From Drosophila pseudoobscura (lineage: Eukaryota; Arthropoda; Insecta; Diptera; Drosophilidae): a stretch of 64,000 nt of DNA. Location of the stretch: the NCBI RefSeq assembly GCF_009870125.1, contig NC_046680.1, positions 4,092,001 through 4,156,000 of the forward strand, given 5' to 3'. Below are positions 24,103 through 35,694 of this stretch, in pieces; the first letter of the stretch is position 1, and every line of letters starts with the position of its first letter. Under the pieces are notes generated by a model, which had not been told where the DNA came from, ran no database searches, and saw only the letters and a program-made list of their open reading frames with translations. Both the position numbers and the translations under genes were made by a program.

Positions 24103-26818
24103 CTGTCTATAATCAAAAGTCTTCTGTACTTCGTCTCGCCCTGCGCCTTTTTGTGACTCTGGCGCCGTAGCATCTGTTGCATTTCTTGGGTTTGTTCTTG
24201 TTCGTGTTCGTGCTGGCGCTGGCGCTGTTGATGCTTTCTTTGGTTGTCAGCGATGGGGTTGTTGTTGAAAATTTCGCCACTTAGACTACGTGAGCCACGC
24301 GGTGGTGGTACTGTCACTGCCACTGTCGGCGACATCTTCCATAGCTTCTGGTGTTGTCTTCGACGCAGCGCTGCCCCGCACTCGGGGGCACAGACGCACT
24401 TGGGCCTTCCCTTGCGCTTGACGCACTTTTTGTTTGGCCCACATTTGAAACCCTTACAGTTCTCTAAAAAATGGCAAGAACAAAATATAACAAAACACAC
24501 AGATTACTTTTTTGCGGCTTTGCATTGAAACAATTATTAACTGTGGGACGTCGATTGATTTGTTTCTTTTGGTTATAATAATGATTCGATCTGATGCAGA
24601 TGCGGCAATGTGGTAGATATGGTCATTCTCTATGATTGTGCGTTAATATTCTCGAATGTATCTTCGGGCGCACCCTTCCTAACCGACATTTCAGAGGAAG
24701 ATGGATGGGATAATAACTGACATTACGTCTCACGGCGCAGGAAAGGCGCTTACCCAAGCGGTATGACACTGTAACTTAAGTCTTCCTTCTTCATGAAAAT
24801 ATCTTATTTCGTTCAGAAGCTAATAATTTATCGAGCTGAAATGGCCGAATGTCCCACTGTGCGTCGCGTGTCAGGTGTTTTTTCTCGATTTGGGACTATA
24901 GTATATAGTATAGTCTATTCGTAAACACTTTTAGGGAGACTTGCAAGTATGGAATGGATGCCAGCAGAACTCAGACGCAGATCTACGTATTCACCATGAT
25001 TTTCGACCTAAGAGTTAGGTTAGGTAGAGGCGGCTGCCAGGCTCGCTCTGAGCCCGGCACACTTAGGCCGGTTTCCGCCCGTTTAGATACCGCTTGGGAT
25101 CCTTCCCTCCCTGCAGTGGGATTTCATGTCAACAGTTGTCCCATCCAGATGCTCTTATAAAGTTTGCAATCTTTCTGGGACACAGCGTGGACATCTCCGA
25201 GATGTCGTTCAGGAAGGCGGACCTAAGAGTTATAGTGCCGGATTTATCCAGAAGGGTCGGACACGAAAAGACCCTGTCCTTCGGGTACCGACATATGTAC
25301 CTTATTTGGTATATTAGATAATCGTTTCTTTCGTTTGAATACTCTTTGCTAGCGACCCCACCAGACAATTATCATAGCTGATTTAATCGCTGTATGATTT
25401 GCCTAATCCTTACTTCTCGTCCCACGAAGCTCGCTGCTACTGATCAGTCTATAGCCCCATCTCTTCCAAAATATCTTACTGGTATACATATGTACATATG
25501 TAAGGGCGCACCCTTATTGGTGGTACCTCGTTACGCACTTACCAATGCACGGAGCGCACTCGACGCCGCCTCCGATGGCCGTCGCAAAGAAGTACTCCAC
25601 GCTGCTCAGCTCGCGATCGGTGTAGGAGAAGGTCTGGCTGGCGCCACAGCATTCCGACTTGGTGATGTTCGTGGAGAATATCTGGCTGCACTTGCCGCTG
25701 CCCAGGTGGGTCTGCCAGCAGGTGCCGGCTGCGGAGGGAGGAGAGCAAGATTTGGGCAGAATTTTATTAGAATTAGAATGAAACAGTCGACCTTAGCGAT
25801 ACGACATGCGCTGAGAGATTCCATTGAATCCTCCCCTCCAGATTTAGAAGGCCTGGAAATAGCCACCGTAAATATTGGCGTGTTTACTAAATGGAATCCG
25901 TGGGGAGAGTTCCTGCCGCTAACTATCTTGAGGCAGAAGTCGTTCCAACGATCCCAAATATCGCAGCATGCTGGAGGGAGAATTCGCGGGCCGGTCTTTC
26001 TGATCTGTTGATATGTTTGTTTTGTTTTGATCGACCCGGCATGCCAAGCAGTGAATGCGATACCGCCGACCGTTGCCGTAAACAAACAACAGCTCTGCCG
26101 TGAGAAATTGCGTCATATTTGACTAAAATGTGTCACATTTGTCGTTCGATCCGCCGGGGCAAGGGCGAGCGACCGACGCACAGCTGCAGGCACGAAGTGA
26201 GAGGAGAGGAGATACATTTGGAGACACAGATGGGATGCCATGAACGGATTCAGGGAAATATCGAAATATATGATTTTGGGTCATTCTCTCCTCAAGCAAG
26301 TGTGAGTCAGAAAAAGTATCTGGACACTTACCCTCCGCCGGCCGCATATTCAGTAGCAGCAATCCTAAAGCAAACAGAGCCATCGACACCGCTTGAGAAG
26401 TGGCTCGCAGGCGGCTCCTCCTCCGATGTGGACTAGAACCAGATAGGGGCTTCTGTTTGCCTTGCTGCTTATGGTGTTCACGTGCCATTGACACCTCGTC
26501 ACTTGGATCGCGAGTACCGGGCGTGCGTCTATGTCTCACTCGGTCCGCATTGACGTCACGGCCATGGTCGCCAGCAGCCCTGACACAGCCATCGTCTTTC
26601 CCGTCACTGGCCAATTCTTGCAGAGAGTTCCATGCGATTACTATAAATAAACTTAGAATTGATCTACTTTTGTGGCTAGTAGTTGTCGTCGATGTCGATG
26701 CCACTGCCGTTGCGGCCGATTCTGATGCTGCTGACGTCTTTGACATTGTTGCCGCTAATTGGTTCGGTGGTGTACGCGCTTCCGCTGATGCCACAGGAAG
26801 TGCGCGGATCGTCGGCAT
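17042..26818 (-). CDS. Fs: Follistatin, full gene with TB, follistatin and Kazal modules
   Basis: Seven coding exons: about 26,332-26,818; 25,543-25,728; 23,346-24,463; 23,077-23,215; 21,622-21,852; 17,219-17,337; 17,042-17,155. Phases agree at every join. From the ATG at 26,818 the protein is 797 residues, from 26,383 it is 652; the frame is open up to an ATG at 27,103, so the start is uncertain. A signal-like MALFALGLLLLNMRPAEG ends exon 1. Exon 2 is a TB-type domain with the CC pair (GTCWQ, SECCG, ECAPC). Exon 3 begins with a follistatin domain (CKGFKCGPNKKCVKRKGRPK) then a long Ser/Gln/His-rich insert of about 300 residues. Exon 4 is Kazal (PVCGTDGRTYNTEC). Exon 5 is follistatin plus Kazal (CRGVQCLNGLTC, AVCGVDGKTYRSLC). 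Exons 6-7 are the third pair (CADIICGPKDTC, KICGFNNHTYSSWC). Secreted follistatins bind activin/BMP ligands. Exons 1-2 lie inside the left palindrome arm; the other five are outside. Confidence 0.92.
17613..18655 (+). mobile_element. DINE-1/SGM-like non-autonomous element in Fs intron 5
   Basis: It opens with TTATACCCGATACTC and closes with GTATCGGGTATAA, near-perfect inverted ends. The closing end is followed by a hairpin (GAGTTGCGG...CCGCAGCAACTC) and CACAACGTTCCCC. Inside are CTGTCTGTCCGTC repeats near 17,729 and three diverged blocks of the type GCCCCCACAAAxGACGAAAATCTGTGGCATCCAC. The 3' hairpin and subterminal inverted repeats fit Helentron-derived DINE-1 elements; family name is from memory. 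Copies in the palindrome arms share long stretches with it. Confidence 0.75.
18898..19080 (+). other. Exon-like open frame antisense to Fs, in its intron 5
   Basis: After an acceptor-like TATTCACACCGCAG (ending 18,897) the plus strand is open with a basic, Arg/Ala/Gln-rich product (NGTDRAAQPRTRRLERMLKT...) and stops near 19,080. GC-rich third positions make it look coding, but no upstream partner exon or homologue is recognised. It may be a lone exon of an unrecognised nested gene or chance. Confidence 0.25.
20480..20540. repeat. Purine-strand GGAAAG microsatellite
   Basis: Imperfect GGAAG/GGAAAG units on the plus strand, all purine over most of the run. Located in Fs intron 5. Confidence 0.8.
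21190..21294. repeat. Two adjacent short tandem repeats (CACAGCCAGAGC; GACTT/GACTC)
   Basis: First a 6/12-base CAGAGCCACAGC-type repeat, then about eight 5-base units that switch from GACTT to GACTC part way, showing a point mutation spread by slippage. Confidence 0.85.
22780..22915. repeat. GGGACC/GGGATC and GGCTCT hexamer repeats in Fs intron 4
   Basis: GGGACCGGGATCGGGATC-type hexamers at 22,788-22,832, then CTCTGG hexamers at 22,880-22,912. No conserved exon overlaps them. Confidence 0.85.
24680..24770 (+). mobile_element. LINE-like 3' tail fragment at the outer left palindrome edge
   Basis: The block GATGGGATAATAACTGACATTACG...GGCGCAGGAAAGGCGC...CCCAAGCGGTAT is found again, diverged and in mirror orientation, at 51,360-51,440. 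A related version lies inside each arm (GGATGGGACAACTGTTGACATG...CCCAAGCGGTATCT). It stops exactly where arm identity begins. Family not identified. Confidence 0.55.
25010..25400 (-). mobile_element. LINE-like remnant in Fs intron 2 (left arm copy)
   Basis: The minus strand holds an 80-residue frame ending SEMSTLCPRKIANFIRASGW followed by the tail GATGGGACAACTGTTGACATG and a run ending GCCGCCTCTACCTAACC. The layout (end of a polypeptide, then a tail shared with other copies in the window) suggests the 3' end of a non-LTR element. Family is not established. Confidence 0.5.
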
Positions 26819-28599
26819 TTCTCTGCGTTTGAATTTGTAATTTGATTTTAAAAATGTCAAATGGTTGTGGCTGTTCGTTTGATGGTGATGAGGCATGACC
26901 AGGCGATGGAGAACGGCCAAAGCTGAGGATAAAAGACGCACGCGCAAAAAAGAGGATGAGATGAGGCATGAGTTCAGTTGCAAGTTCCAGGTTCCATTAT
27001 AAAATGCACAAAGTTCTTGGGATGGAGTTCTTGGGCATCGCTCTCGCAATGCAGGGAGGGAGTGCGAGTGCAGCCACTTGGCCGAAGAACTCGCTTCGGG
27101 CACACAATCTTTTGTACAAGAACGACAAAACGGCAGAGAGCCAACAATTAAGTCTCAAACGTTAAGTTGACATTGAGCAGGCGGTTTTCAAAATGCGACT
27201 ACTAAAAATAAAGAACCTGTTGCTGTCGCCGCTTGTAGTAGTCGTGGCGTTGTTGCCTTGCCGCACATTATGCAGCCGCGTCCACCTCCGTCTGGCTCTG
27301 AAAGACCGTCTCTGCCCCCACCTCTGTGTCTGTCTGTCTGTCTGCCTGTTTGTTTGTTTGGTTGTTTGCTTGGGTCGCTAGTTTGGCATTTGCTTTACTT
27401 TGGCTGCCATCGCGGCTGCCATTGCAATCGTCATGGCACTAAGGACGTGCTCGAGACAACATATGCAGGGATGGGGTAGGCCGGAGCAGACATGCAACAA
27501 TTTCTGCCCAGAGAGGCCAATGAAACGTGACTGTAGTGTGGTTTTTCTCAAGTATCCTAATTTGGCCGACTCGCGAACGTCCTTGAGGCGATGACAACAA
27601 CCGCCTCCTCGTCCTCACGGAGGCAGCGGCGGAGCCCTAATAGATTAGCCCACTGGAAGCGGTTCCCCCCGAGTGCGGGCCGCCACTTTCGAAAGTTCAG
27701 CAGCTCGAACGGCTCCTGCTGCGGATGTTGCCGTTGCATGCAGCTGCAGCAGGCACCACCAGCATGCAGGCAGGCGTGCTGCCTGCCCTTTTCAGGTGAA
27801 CACTTAATGACCCACTGCGTCGTGGTTCCTGTCCAAGCCAGTTTCCGTCGTTTGGACCGAAAATTATGGCGTTAGCATGCGCTGTGACATTTTGTAGGAC
27901 GCTCCAACTGCAGTTTCGTCTCTCCGTCTGTGCCCACAGCCGTCGCACACGCACACGTACACGCACACTGAGGCAGGAACATCCACACAGTTGCACTGGA
28001 GCTGGAGCTGGGGCTGGAGCTCAAGCTGCATTCCTGCGTTGGAGCGGAAAGACGCCTGCCCGGTGGCTATTTTTAGACCTGGTGCAGTCAATGGGTTTGC
28101 ACTAGTATAACCGCTGCGGAAGCTATCGCAAATAACTTTTTTACTACTCGTACCGATGCACCGATGTACTGATGCACCGACACGTGCAGAGAGAGGGAGT
28201 CTGTCCTAACGAGTGTGTCTAACATTTAGATAGATCTGACATGATCTGGGATATGGGACTTGGGGTCCTTCTCTTCTCTTCATGGTCCTTCGAATGATCG
28301 GCTTGTGTCAGCAGAGCTTTTGTTTGCGTGCGAGTCGAAATTTTGGGCCTTTACTGTACTCGGAGATATCGCGAATTCCTCAGAGCTTGCAGGCACTTCT
28401 TTCGGGGCCCGTGGAGCCAACAGTGAGGAACGGAGCGGCCACGCCAGAGGCACAGCAACCAAAAATGCAAGGAGCGCCGCAGCAACAGAAAGCAGCAAGC
28501 AGCAAGCAGCAAGAGCAGGGCATAAAATGCATTCTCGCCAGCAGCAACTGCATTGCCAAACACAATATCACGCATACACAACCGCAATCCCACTGATAA

Positions 28600-28651
28600 A
28601 CACACACACACACACAGACACACACAGAAACACAGACACACACACACACAC
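28600..28651. repeat. (CA)n microsatellite, left arm
   Basis: CA dinucleotides interrupted by CAGACA and GAAACA. Mirror copy at about 47,308-47,362. Confidence 0.9.
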
Positions 28652-29814
28652 CGCACATACAGTTTTGGAGAGTTTGGGGTTTGGGTCTGTCTGGATACAG
28701 CGAATGCCTTCTCGAGATGCAGTTTGACCGTTGGCCGCCGCTTCTAAAGACCTGTTTTTATGTTTTTGGGCATTTATTCTGGACCTTTTTTTTGCTCATT
28801 TTTGTTTGTATTGAATTGCATCTTTTGCTGCGCCGATCAGAGTCTGCTGATGCACTTGAGCAACAAGTGCATAATTTCAACCTTAAGACCGTAGCTGGCC
28901 AAAAAAAGCATCAAGCGTGGTGCTGAGTTTCACTGCGGTTCCAGAGCCTCCCTTGAAAGGTATTCCAGTATAGGAAACGTAGGAAACCGCCTTTAGTTAC
29001 ATTTGCATTTTGTATTTTGCATACTCGTATTAGATTAGCCCGCTCGCATGTCAACTCCCATCCCGGTCCACCACTCCTCAGTGCGTATCATGTTATAAGT
29101 CGCAAGGAGTCGGAGTCTAAGGCGGAGTCGTAGTCGGAGCATGCACTGAAGCACGTGCTATGCGTGTAGCCAGAAAACTGATCTCCCAGATAGAGCTCAG
29201 TACATTTGGGAAACAATGTTGCGCTGCTCAAAAAGCACAGCGAGGAAGTTGAACCCAGCTCCAAAGCTGTTGAGGATGGGATAAGTTGGGATTAAGTTGG
29301 TCGACAGCTGCAGCACCCCGTCCCCCGTGAAGCCTTCAGCGAGTGACTTTGAGCCCTATTCCTGTGCCCCCATTCCATTCACGCTTTTCCCAGGCTAGGC
29401 GATTGCGCAATAGGGGCGGAGGGGACTCAGGACTGATCCAGCTATTTAAAGCACTGTCCGTTCCGCGGAACACCGAATGTCTTATGTTTACGAGTGTGTG
29501 CTCTTCTGTGTGCGTTTGCCCTGCCCTGCCACACTGACGTGTGGGCTCAAATCAGAAAAGGGTCAACATATTTGGTTTCATAAATAACAAACAGCCCGCC
29601 AAACCGATACCGTTCCAGACTCTCTGGAGTGGAGCTTCTAAGGAAACTGTTTGTCATCTGCCGGGGCGGACGCGGAGCCAGCAAAAACAGGAAATTCATT
29701 TCGACAAAGTCAGCAGTTTTGGCGCGAGATTAATGACTTCTGGACAGCGCCCCCACCCTCGCGCCCTTTCAGCGCCTGCCCCTCATTCCACCATTTGCAT
29801 ATGACAGCGGCAGC

Positions 29815-29831
29815 CACAGCAGCAGCAACAA

Positions 29832-29873
<42 letters not shown>
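29815..29873. repeat. (CAG)n repeat, left arm
   Basis: An AGC/CAG run with AACAAC interruption. It is 18 bases longer than the mirror copy at about 46,095-46,145, which accounts for one of the four length differences between the arms. Confidence 0.9.
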
Positions 29874-29875
<2 letters not shown>

Positions 29876-30520
29876 ATAGCGGCAGCAGCAGCAGTAGCAA
29901 AAGCAGGAGCTGGTCGTTTGTTATGCAAGCAGTAAATTTTCAATAAATATACATAGGATAGGCGCACAAACAAACCAAACCAAAACAAAAATTGAATTGA
30001 CGGACTGCCGGCGCGGATGCCACAGCATTCCACCAGAACAGCAGCTGATACCCGGGACGGAGGGACAGGCGACTTTGAGCACTTTGAAGCCTAAGTATCC
30101 AAGAAGATGTTTGTTTTTGGAGAGCTCACGCATCGCGTCACGCGTTTGTGGGCGCACTGCACATTGCACATACGCAGCGTTGGCCGAAAACCCGCCACTC
30201 GAGAGGGTCTTATTTGATGAGCCCGTGTATGCACCGTGCACTGTACGATCTAAGGCCAGTCGACTCATTTACAGGCATCAGCGGGAGTGGAAGCGGGAGC
30301 GGGATCGGTAGCCGCAAAAATACAAAAAGTAAACAGGAAATCGGCAGGATCGCAGAGCTGGAAGAGAGCGTGAAATCGCTGTTTGCTTTTTCTGGAATGG
30401 TATGCTATTGGTTTTTCCTCCCATTATTTTTTTGCCCTCTAATACTCCGTAGTACTCGTACTCGTTTCTGTCTCCGAGTCGGACAGGCAGAGGCAGGGCT
30501 TGCAGACACAGCAAACCGCA

Positions 30521-30550
30521 CAGGCCCAGGCCCAGGCCCAGGCACAGGCA
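30521..30550. repeat. CAGGCC hexamer repeat, left arm
   Basis: About five CAGGCC units ending in CAGGCACAGGCA. The mirror copy is at 45,427-45,456 on the other strand. Confidence 0.85.
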
Positions 30551-31758
30551 TAAGACTGTAGGACCGTCTCGTCGGGCAAATAAAAATAAATATCGGCTCA
30601 CATGAAATCCGAGCTCTTATTGAGTCTGTCGATCGCGCCCTTCCCTCTGTTGACAACTATGCAAGAATTTTGTTATTGTCTGAGATGTGCAATTATCGTA
30701 GAAGAGTTTTTCTGCCACTGAAGTGGTACCAATAAGTGGGAATGAAAATGGCGACCTACTCCGAAAGTTGTGCCCACGCAATGGTGTCAATGAATAATGA
30801 AAATTTCATCCCCGAGAGCGGACCTCTTCTGTCTCTTATCTCACCTTTTCAGCGTTTGTTTAGCGATGATTAGCACCGCTCTGTGGCGGCTCACAGACTG
30901 GCTGCGACCACGCGAAAATTGTCGATGGGTTTTGGCTAGTGGCTAGTGGCTAATGGCTCTACTTTTACATCTTGTTTTATCAGCTCGTTGGCCTGTCTTC
31001 AACACTTGTGCAAAATGCAACTCAAAAAAATTATAAAACCGAATGAACCGAATACAACACAAAAATATTTCGTGGCCAGAACAGAAGTGAACGTAATTGA
31101 AAATGGGTAATTGAAAATGGAAAACTGCAAGCTCGACAACGATTTGTGTTTTGCTTCCGCTAGCTGATCGCTCTTTTCGCCGAGCTTTCTGAAGCAAACG
31201 ATTCTCGGAAGTTTTCGCGTGCTCCGCACTTGTCTGATTTGGAACACTACTCTAATATAACGTCTTTGCCGAATCACAGAGTACGGTAAGTACTGAACGT
31301 TTAACTTTAATTGTCCGCGGCGACACCAATTTCCGTTGTTTCCTTTTCCGCGGCCGTTAAAATTGTGCCAAACAGTGCGGCAGTGCTAACATTAACATCC
31401 AATGAGTGGGAAAAAGTCTCTCAAGTCGGAGCTGGATTCGGGTTTGAGTTCGACGTGATTGCGTTTTGTATGGCAAAATCACTCAAAGTCAAAACGCATC
31501 GAACCGCATTGCTCAAACCAAGTGGTTGCGTTGCGTTTGAACAATCACGCTCAAACCAAACGCTCACACCACAGAGCGAGAGAGAAAAATGTAAGAGTCA
31601 TTAACATAAAATTTAACATTGGACGTGTTTAACTTAACATTGGCCATGCACTATGAATGAACTTAAAACAACATATAGCGGCTGCCAGTATAAGAAGTAT
31701 AACAATAAGATCGCTTTAAAAACATTAACCATATTTGTATATTGGTAAGTTTTTTTTT

Positions 31759-32200
31759 ATACCCGGTACTCGAAGAGTTAAGGGGTAAGGGACTAGTTTT
31801 GTGGTGGATTGGCATCAATAGCCGAGTCGAGTGACTGTCGGTCATTCCGCTCTTCTTGTTCGACGCCTAGTCCTCTGAGACTAAGAGGAAAAGCAACAGT
31901 TTTGTTTGTAGACTCGTGAGATATCACACTGAATCAAGCTTTTTTACAAGTTTTGCCACGCCGCCTACCCCACCCACAAAAGGCGAAAATCTGTGGCATC
32001 CACAATTTGCGTATTTCTATACGCATAATCATAACGAATGACCATATCTACCAGATGGCTGAGTCTAGGGAGGGCAGCGAGATATAAAGGCTGGTGTTGG
32101 TAGCGGAATGCAGAACAGTATCGTAAAAATGGCCAGAGATAAAGTATTTTAAGACTCTAATCAGATAGGTCATCAGACGGAAAAAGGATTAACGAAGTGC
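31759..32200 (+). mobile_element. DINE-like element A, left arm (diverged)
   Basis: Begins TTTTTATACCCGGTACTCGAAG and contains CATCAATAGCCGAGTCGA, GACGCCTAG and GGCGAAAATCTGTGGCATCCAC, all hallmarks of the element at 17,613, but more diverged and lacking a clear right end. Mirror copy at about 43,777-44,218. Confidence 0.6.
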
Positions 32201-34560
32201 AATAATTAACATTAGAGCAGATGTAGCTTGCGGTTTTATGTCTATAGCTTTGTCTATCTCTCTATATGATTCCCGTTCCTGACATGCCAAATTGAGATCG
32301 CGGTCTGTGTTTCTTTCCCTACCAATAATTCCCCCTCCCCATTAACCCACATATCCCACATATAGTCCCTTTTGCGAACGGCGATACCAATATAGATATA
32401 TAGAGAGAAAGAGCAAGTGGCAGTCTTGGGTTCGGATGACAATTCTAGGCCTTTACGTATAAAATAAATTGAATAGTTTACATAAATCCCTAGTAAAAAA
32501 TGGCCATAATACCTCCTGGCACGTCACCGAGCCATAACGCAGCATCACATCATATCGATCAATATCCAAACGTGAAACTGACGATCTAATATGTTGGTAG
32601 GAAAAACTCGCCCAGGCCATAGCGGAAGAGCCACGCTATGCCAACCGTAAGAATTATTTTCTAAAGCTTCGTGTCAGTAAATTATAATTTCTAGGGCTTC
32701 TTCTGACGGTTTCAATAATAGAGTCCGAGCTAACACTTTTTAAGGCTCCTGCAAGAACAGAAGAGGCCCATATCGCTTGTAGTAGTCGCCGATCTACTGA
32801 TATTTTGGCGTATAACTGGCCCGATCGCGAGGCTAACTTCATGGTTCTTATTACATGTTCCCATGAAGCAACAATGCTATTTTGCCCCTCATCTCGACAT
32901 ATCTCTTACTGTGTAAAATGATAATGATTTTCAAAACTTTCTGTAGTGGTGATGAGTACCGAAAAAATACGAAATGTAATGCAGAGAAAAGGCATAATTG
33001 AAGCAAGCAGAGCAATGGTTGACAAGGCAAAAGTAAAGGTAACAACAACAAAAAACGAACAAAGCCCATATTAGTACTACTATTATCTTGACCGCAACTG
33101 TATGTCCAAATCTCGTCCAAAGGTTCCCACAAGTGCCGGAGTGTCGACGCTCATTAAATCCAGCGAAATCATGCCGCGACTGTATAGAAAACATATCGCT
33201 GCTATCCTCAGCCTTAACTGTCTATTGTTTGGCCGAGCAAAGCGGCGTGCAGCGCGAAAAACGATTTCTTTATGGTGCAAACAGCGTCATAAGTTAGATG
33301 TATTTGCCAGATACTCGCAGAAACACACTGCACGTCGCTGCCAAGATGCACCTCTGAGGGAAATAAAGACATTGAATGGCTTGGATGTCATTTCGGCATG
33401 GAGCGTTTTATTAGGAAATGGCGTGCTGGTGCGTATTAAGCCAGCCGTTGATAACATAACGGTGGCAACTCTTTACTCTCCTGGCCACCATCCCCCCATT
33501 CCCACCTTCGACCCAGCTAATGATAGCCGCCAGGCAGTGGCTTGTGTGTGCCTGGTGCCTGTCTGCCACATTGACGGGTATTTATTGAAAGTGCATCTGA
33601 TGGGGAATATGGACAGTGCGAATCTGTGAGACAGCGAGGCAGCGGCGGGCATGCTGCCCAACCCTGCTCGTGCATGAGTGAATGGAATCACGTTCGCTTG
33701 AGTCATGCCGATGCACACATATTTATATTTGGCGGTGCATCCACCCCCACCCCTCTGAAAAGCCAATTGAAAATCAAAATTCAAAAATCGAAATTCCCAC
33801 TAATTTCAGTTCTCTACGTGTTCTGCGTAGTAGTTCAATAATTTTGATTTTATGAATGAGATTTTTCTGTATGTTTTCTGTGCGGCCGTCACATCCAATC
33901 AAATCAAAATGTTAAATTCACTTCAAAGCAAACACATTTTTGCAACTTCCGTCCGTCATATTTGAGCTGCAGCCGGAAATGATGAGTGGGAAAAATATGT
34001 ACGAGTAGAGTAAAAATCTTCATAACGTTTAGCTATCAGTCACACAGATCGAATGTTGTCGTTCATTGCAGCGCAATTTCAGGATCTTTGGCGATTCAGT
34101 TTACGTTTCTCACGACAATTAGTACCAGCAAGTAGCAGATGAGCAGGAGAGCAGGTGACCAGCAAAGGACACTGTAGCTGGACTGGGGCGGCTCAAGTGA
34201 CGGTAATTTGCGGTGCCTCAAGGATATTTGATGACAAAAGGAAATTGCTTTGTGCTAATCTGTCTGCCTGCTGGCCCGTCTAGACTATGAGTGATTTCTG
34301 CCGGCCTGATGTATGCCGGCCGTGTGTGGCACAGTCCGCTTAGGCTTTCTTGGCTGTCGGCACTTTACATCAAAGTAAAAGCCATTGCGATTGGCTAGAC
34401 AGCGCTTTATAATCCTCTCCTCGTTAGTTGGATTACATTCGGTTTCCCCCACAAATGCTTGTGTGTTTATATTCATTCACACACACGCACACGACACAAG
34501 ATTGCCAATGTAAATGAAATAAAGCAAAAATTAGCAAGCGAAATAATATATCTTCTCACC
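32201..34560. other. Unassigned DNA between DINE elements, left arm
   Basis: The longest frame (33,102-33,629, +, 175 codons) has no recognisable domain and no splice support. The segment near 33,075-33,105 (ACTACTATTATCTTGACCGCAACTG) resembles, from memory, ends of Tc1-like transposons, but a matching opposite end was not located. GC content varies, with no obvious gene. Confidence 0.35.
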
Positions 34561-34569
34561 AGGTAAAAA

Positions 34570-34893
34570 CCATTCTAATACCCAATGCTCAAAACTCGTA
34601 TGGGGGTATATTAGATTTGTCAAGAAAGAAGCGTTTCCGAACCAAAAAGATCAGAATCAATAGCCGAGTCGATAGAGCCTTGTTTGTCCGTCCGTCCGTC
34701 CGCCTTATCAGACGCCTAGGTCTCATAGACTCATAAGAGTTGGATCAAAGAAATTTTGTGTCCAGACTCCTGTGATATTACACTGTTACAAGTGTTACAA
34801 CTGTTACAAAGAACGAAAATTGAGGAATAGTGACTTAGTATCGGGTATAAATATAGATTCGCGGCCGTAGCGTCGACTCACAACGTTACCTTA
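34570..34893 (+). mobile_element. DINE-like element B, left arm (internally deleted)
   Basis: Left end AATACCCAATGCTCAAAACTCGTATGGGGGTATATTAG, right end GACTTAGTATCGGGTATAAATATAG plus GACTCACAACGTTACC. Compared with its mirror at 41,060-41,407 it lacks 24 bases around 34,619, where the right arm keeps GTGGATGTGTGTAACG. Confidence 0.7.
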
Positions 34894-34898
34894 TTTTT

Positions 34899-35690
34899 TT
34901 ATACCCGATACTCAAAATGATTATTGGGGTATATTAGATTTGTGGTAAAAGTGGATGTGTGTAACGTCCAGAAGGAATCGTTTCCGACCCCATAAAGTAT
35001 ATATATTCTTGATCCATGTCTGTCTGTCCGTCCGTCTGTCCGTCCGTCCGTCTGTCCGTCCCCTGTGGCATCCACATTTTTAAAGATACGATAAAAGCAA
35101 AAACGCAGAATCGTAGAGGATGACTATATGTTCTAGAGTGTAAAATTTCAACCAGATCGTATAATTATTATAGCCAGAATCAAGAAAACAATTTTATTCT
35201 ATCTCGCTCTGTCTCTCTCTAACACACAGGTTTCATGGTCGGTTTTGCCAATTGCAAAATATGAGTTCAAGGATCTCAGAACCTATGAGAGCCAGAGCAA
35301 CCAACTTTGGTATCCACACTCCTGTGATATCGGACCTTGACCGTTTCGTGTCCAAATTTCGCCACACCCCCTTCCGCCCCCGCAAAGGACGAAAATCTGT
35401 GGATGCACAATATTGCACATTCAAGAAAACTGAAAACGCAGAATCATAGATAATGACGAATCTGTATCAGATCGGATCATTTTTGTAGCCAAAAGCAAGA
35501 AATCAATTTGCAGTGGCTACGCAGCGCCCGACGTCACGCTCAGATTTTCTGTCTCTCTCGCACGCATTCTTTGTCGTGTCGTTCAATATTAGCGGCGTCT
35601 GCCGGAGGAGAGCCATACTGACTATGTATCGGGTATAAATGTAGAGTTGCGGTCTCCGCAGCAACTCACAACGTTCCCCCTCGTTTCTTT
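34899..35690 (+). mobile_element. DINE-like element C, left arm
   Basis: TATACCCGATACTCAAAATG at the left, GTATCGGGTATAAATG followed by the GAGTTGCGGTCTCCGCAGCAACTC hairpin and CACAACGTTCCCC at the right. Carries a CTGTCCGTCCGT run at 35,020-35,062. It abuts element B on the left and the Helitron remnant on the right. Mirror copy at 40,263-41,054. Confidence 0.75.
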
Positions 35691-35694
35691 TAAA

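Larger units (their letters stand above)
27104..31758. other. Fs upstream DNA, left arm
   Basis: No exon with family similarity or splice-phase support. It should contain the Fs promoter and 5' UTR; no core promoter was fixed with confidence. Simple repeats at about 28,600 (CA), 29,815 (CAG) and 30,521 (CAGGCC). Around 31,430-31,600 the motif TCAAAnCGCA recurs with both orientations (TTGCGTTTGA, CACTCAAAG, CGCTCAAACC), resembling a transposon-derived array. Confidence 0.45.

Noticed and set aside
28260..28727. 155-codon ORF with a His/Thr run
   Set aside because: The run is the CA microsatellite read in frame, and frames are open on both strands.
30148..30561. 137-codon ORF with SGSGSGSGIGS and GPGPGPGTG runs
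   Set aside because: Product is dictated by CAGGCC and GGAAGC simple repeats; the opposite strand is equally open.
27104..31300. A second gene between Fs and the DINE elements
   Set aside because: All longer frames coincide with simple repeats or have mirrored openness; no exon series in phase was found.
33075..33105. Tc1-like transposon inverted terminal repeat
   Set aside because: Resemblance is from memory and no matching opposite end or transposase motif (D,D34E) was found nearby, so no element is called.
33102..33629. 175-codon ORF in the left arm, mirrored at 42,348-42,875
   Set aside because: No recognisable domain, no splice context, low-complexity end. It is duplicated only because the arm is; not evidence of a gene family.
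35020..35062. CTGTCCGTCCGT run as a CRISPR-like or satellite array
   Set aside because: It is an internal microsatellite of a DINE-like element; units are 4-8 bases with no spacers.
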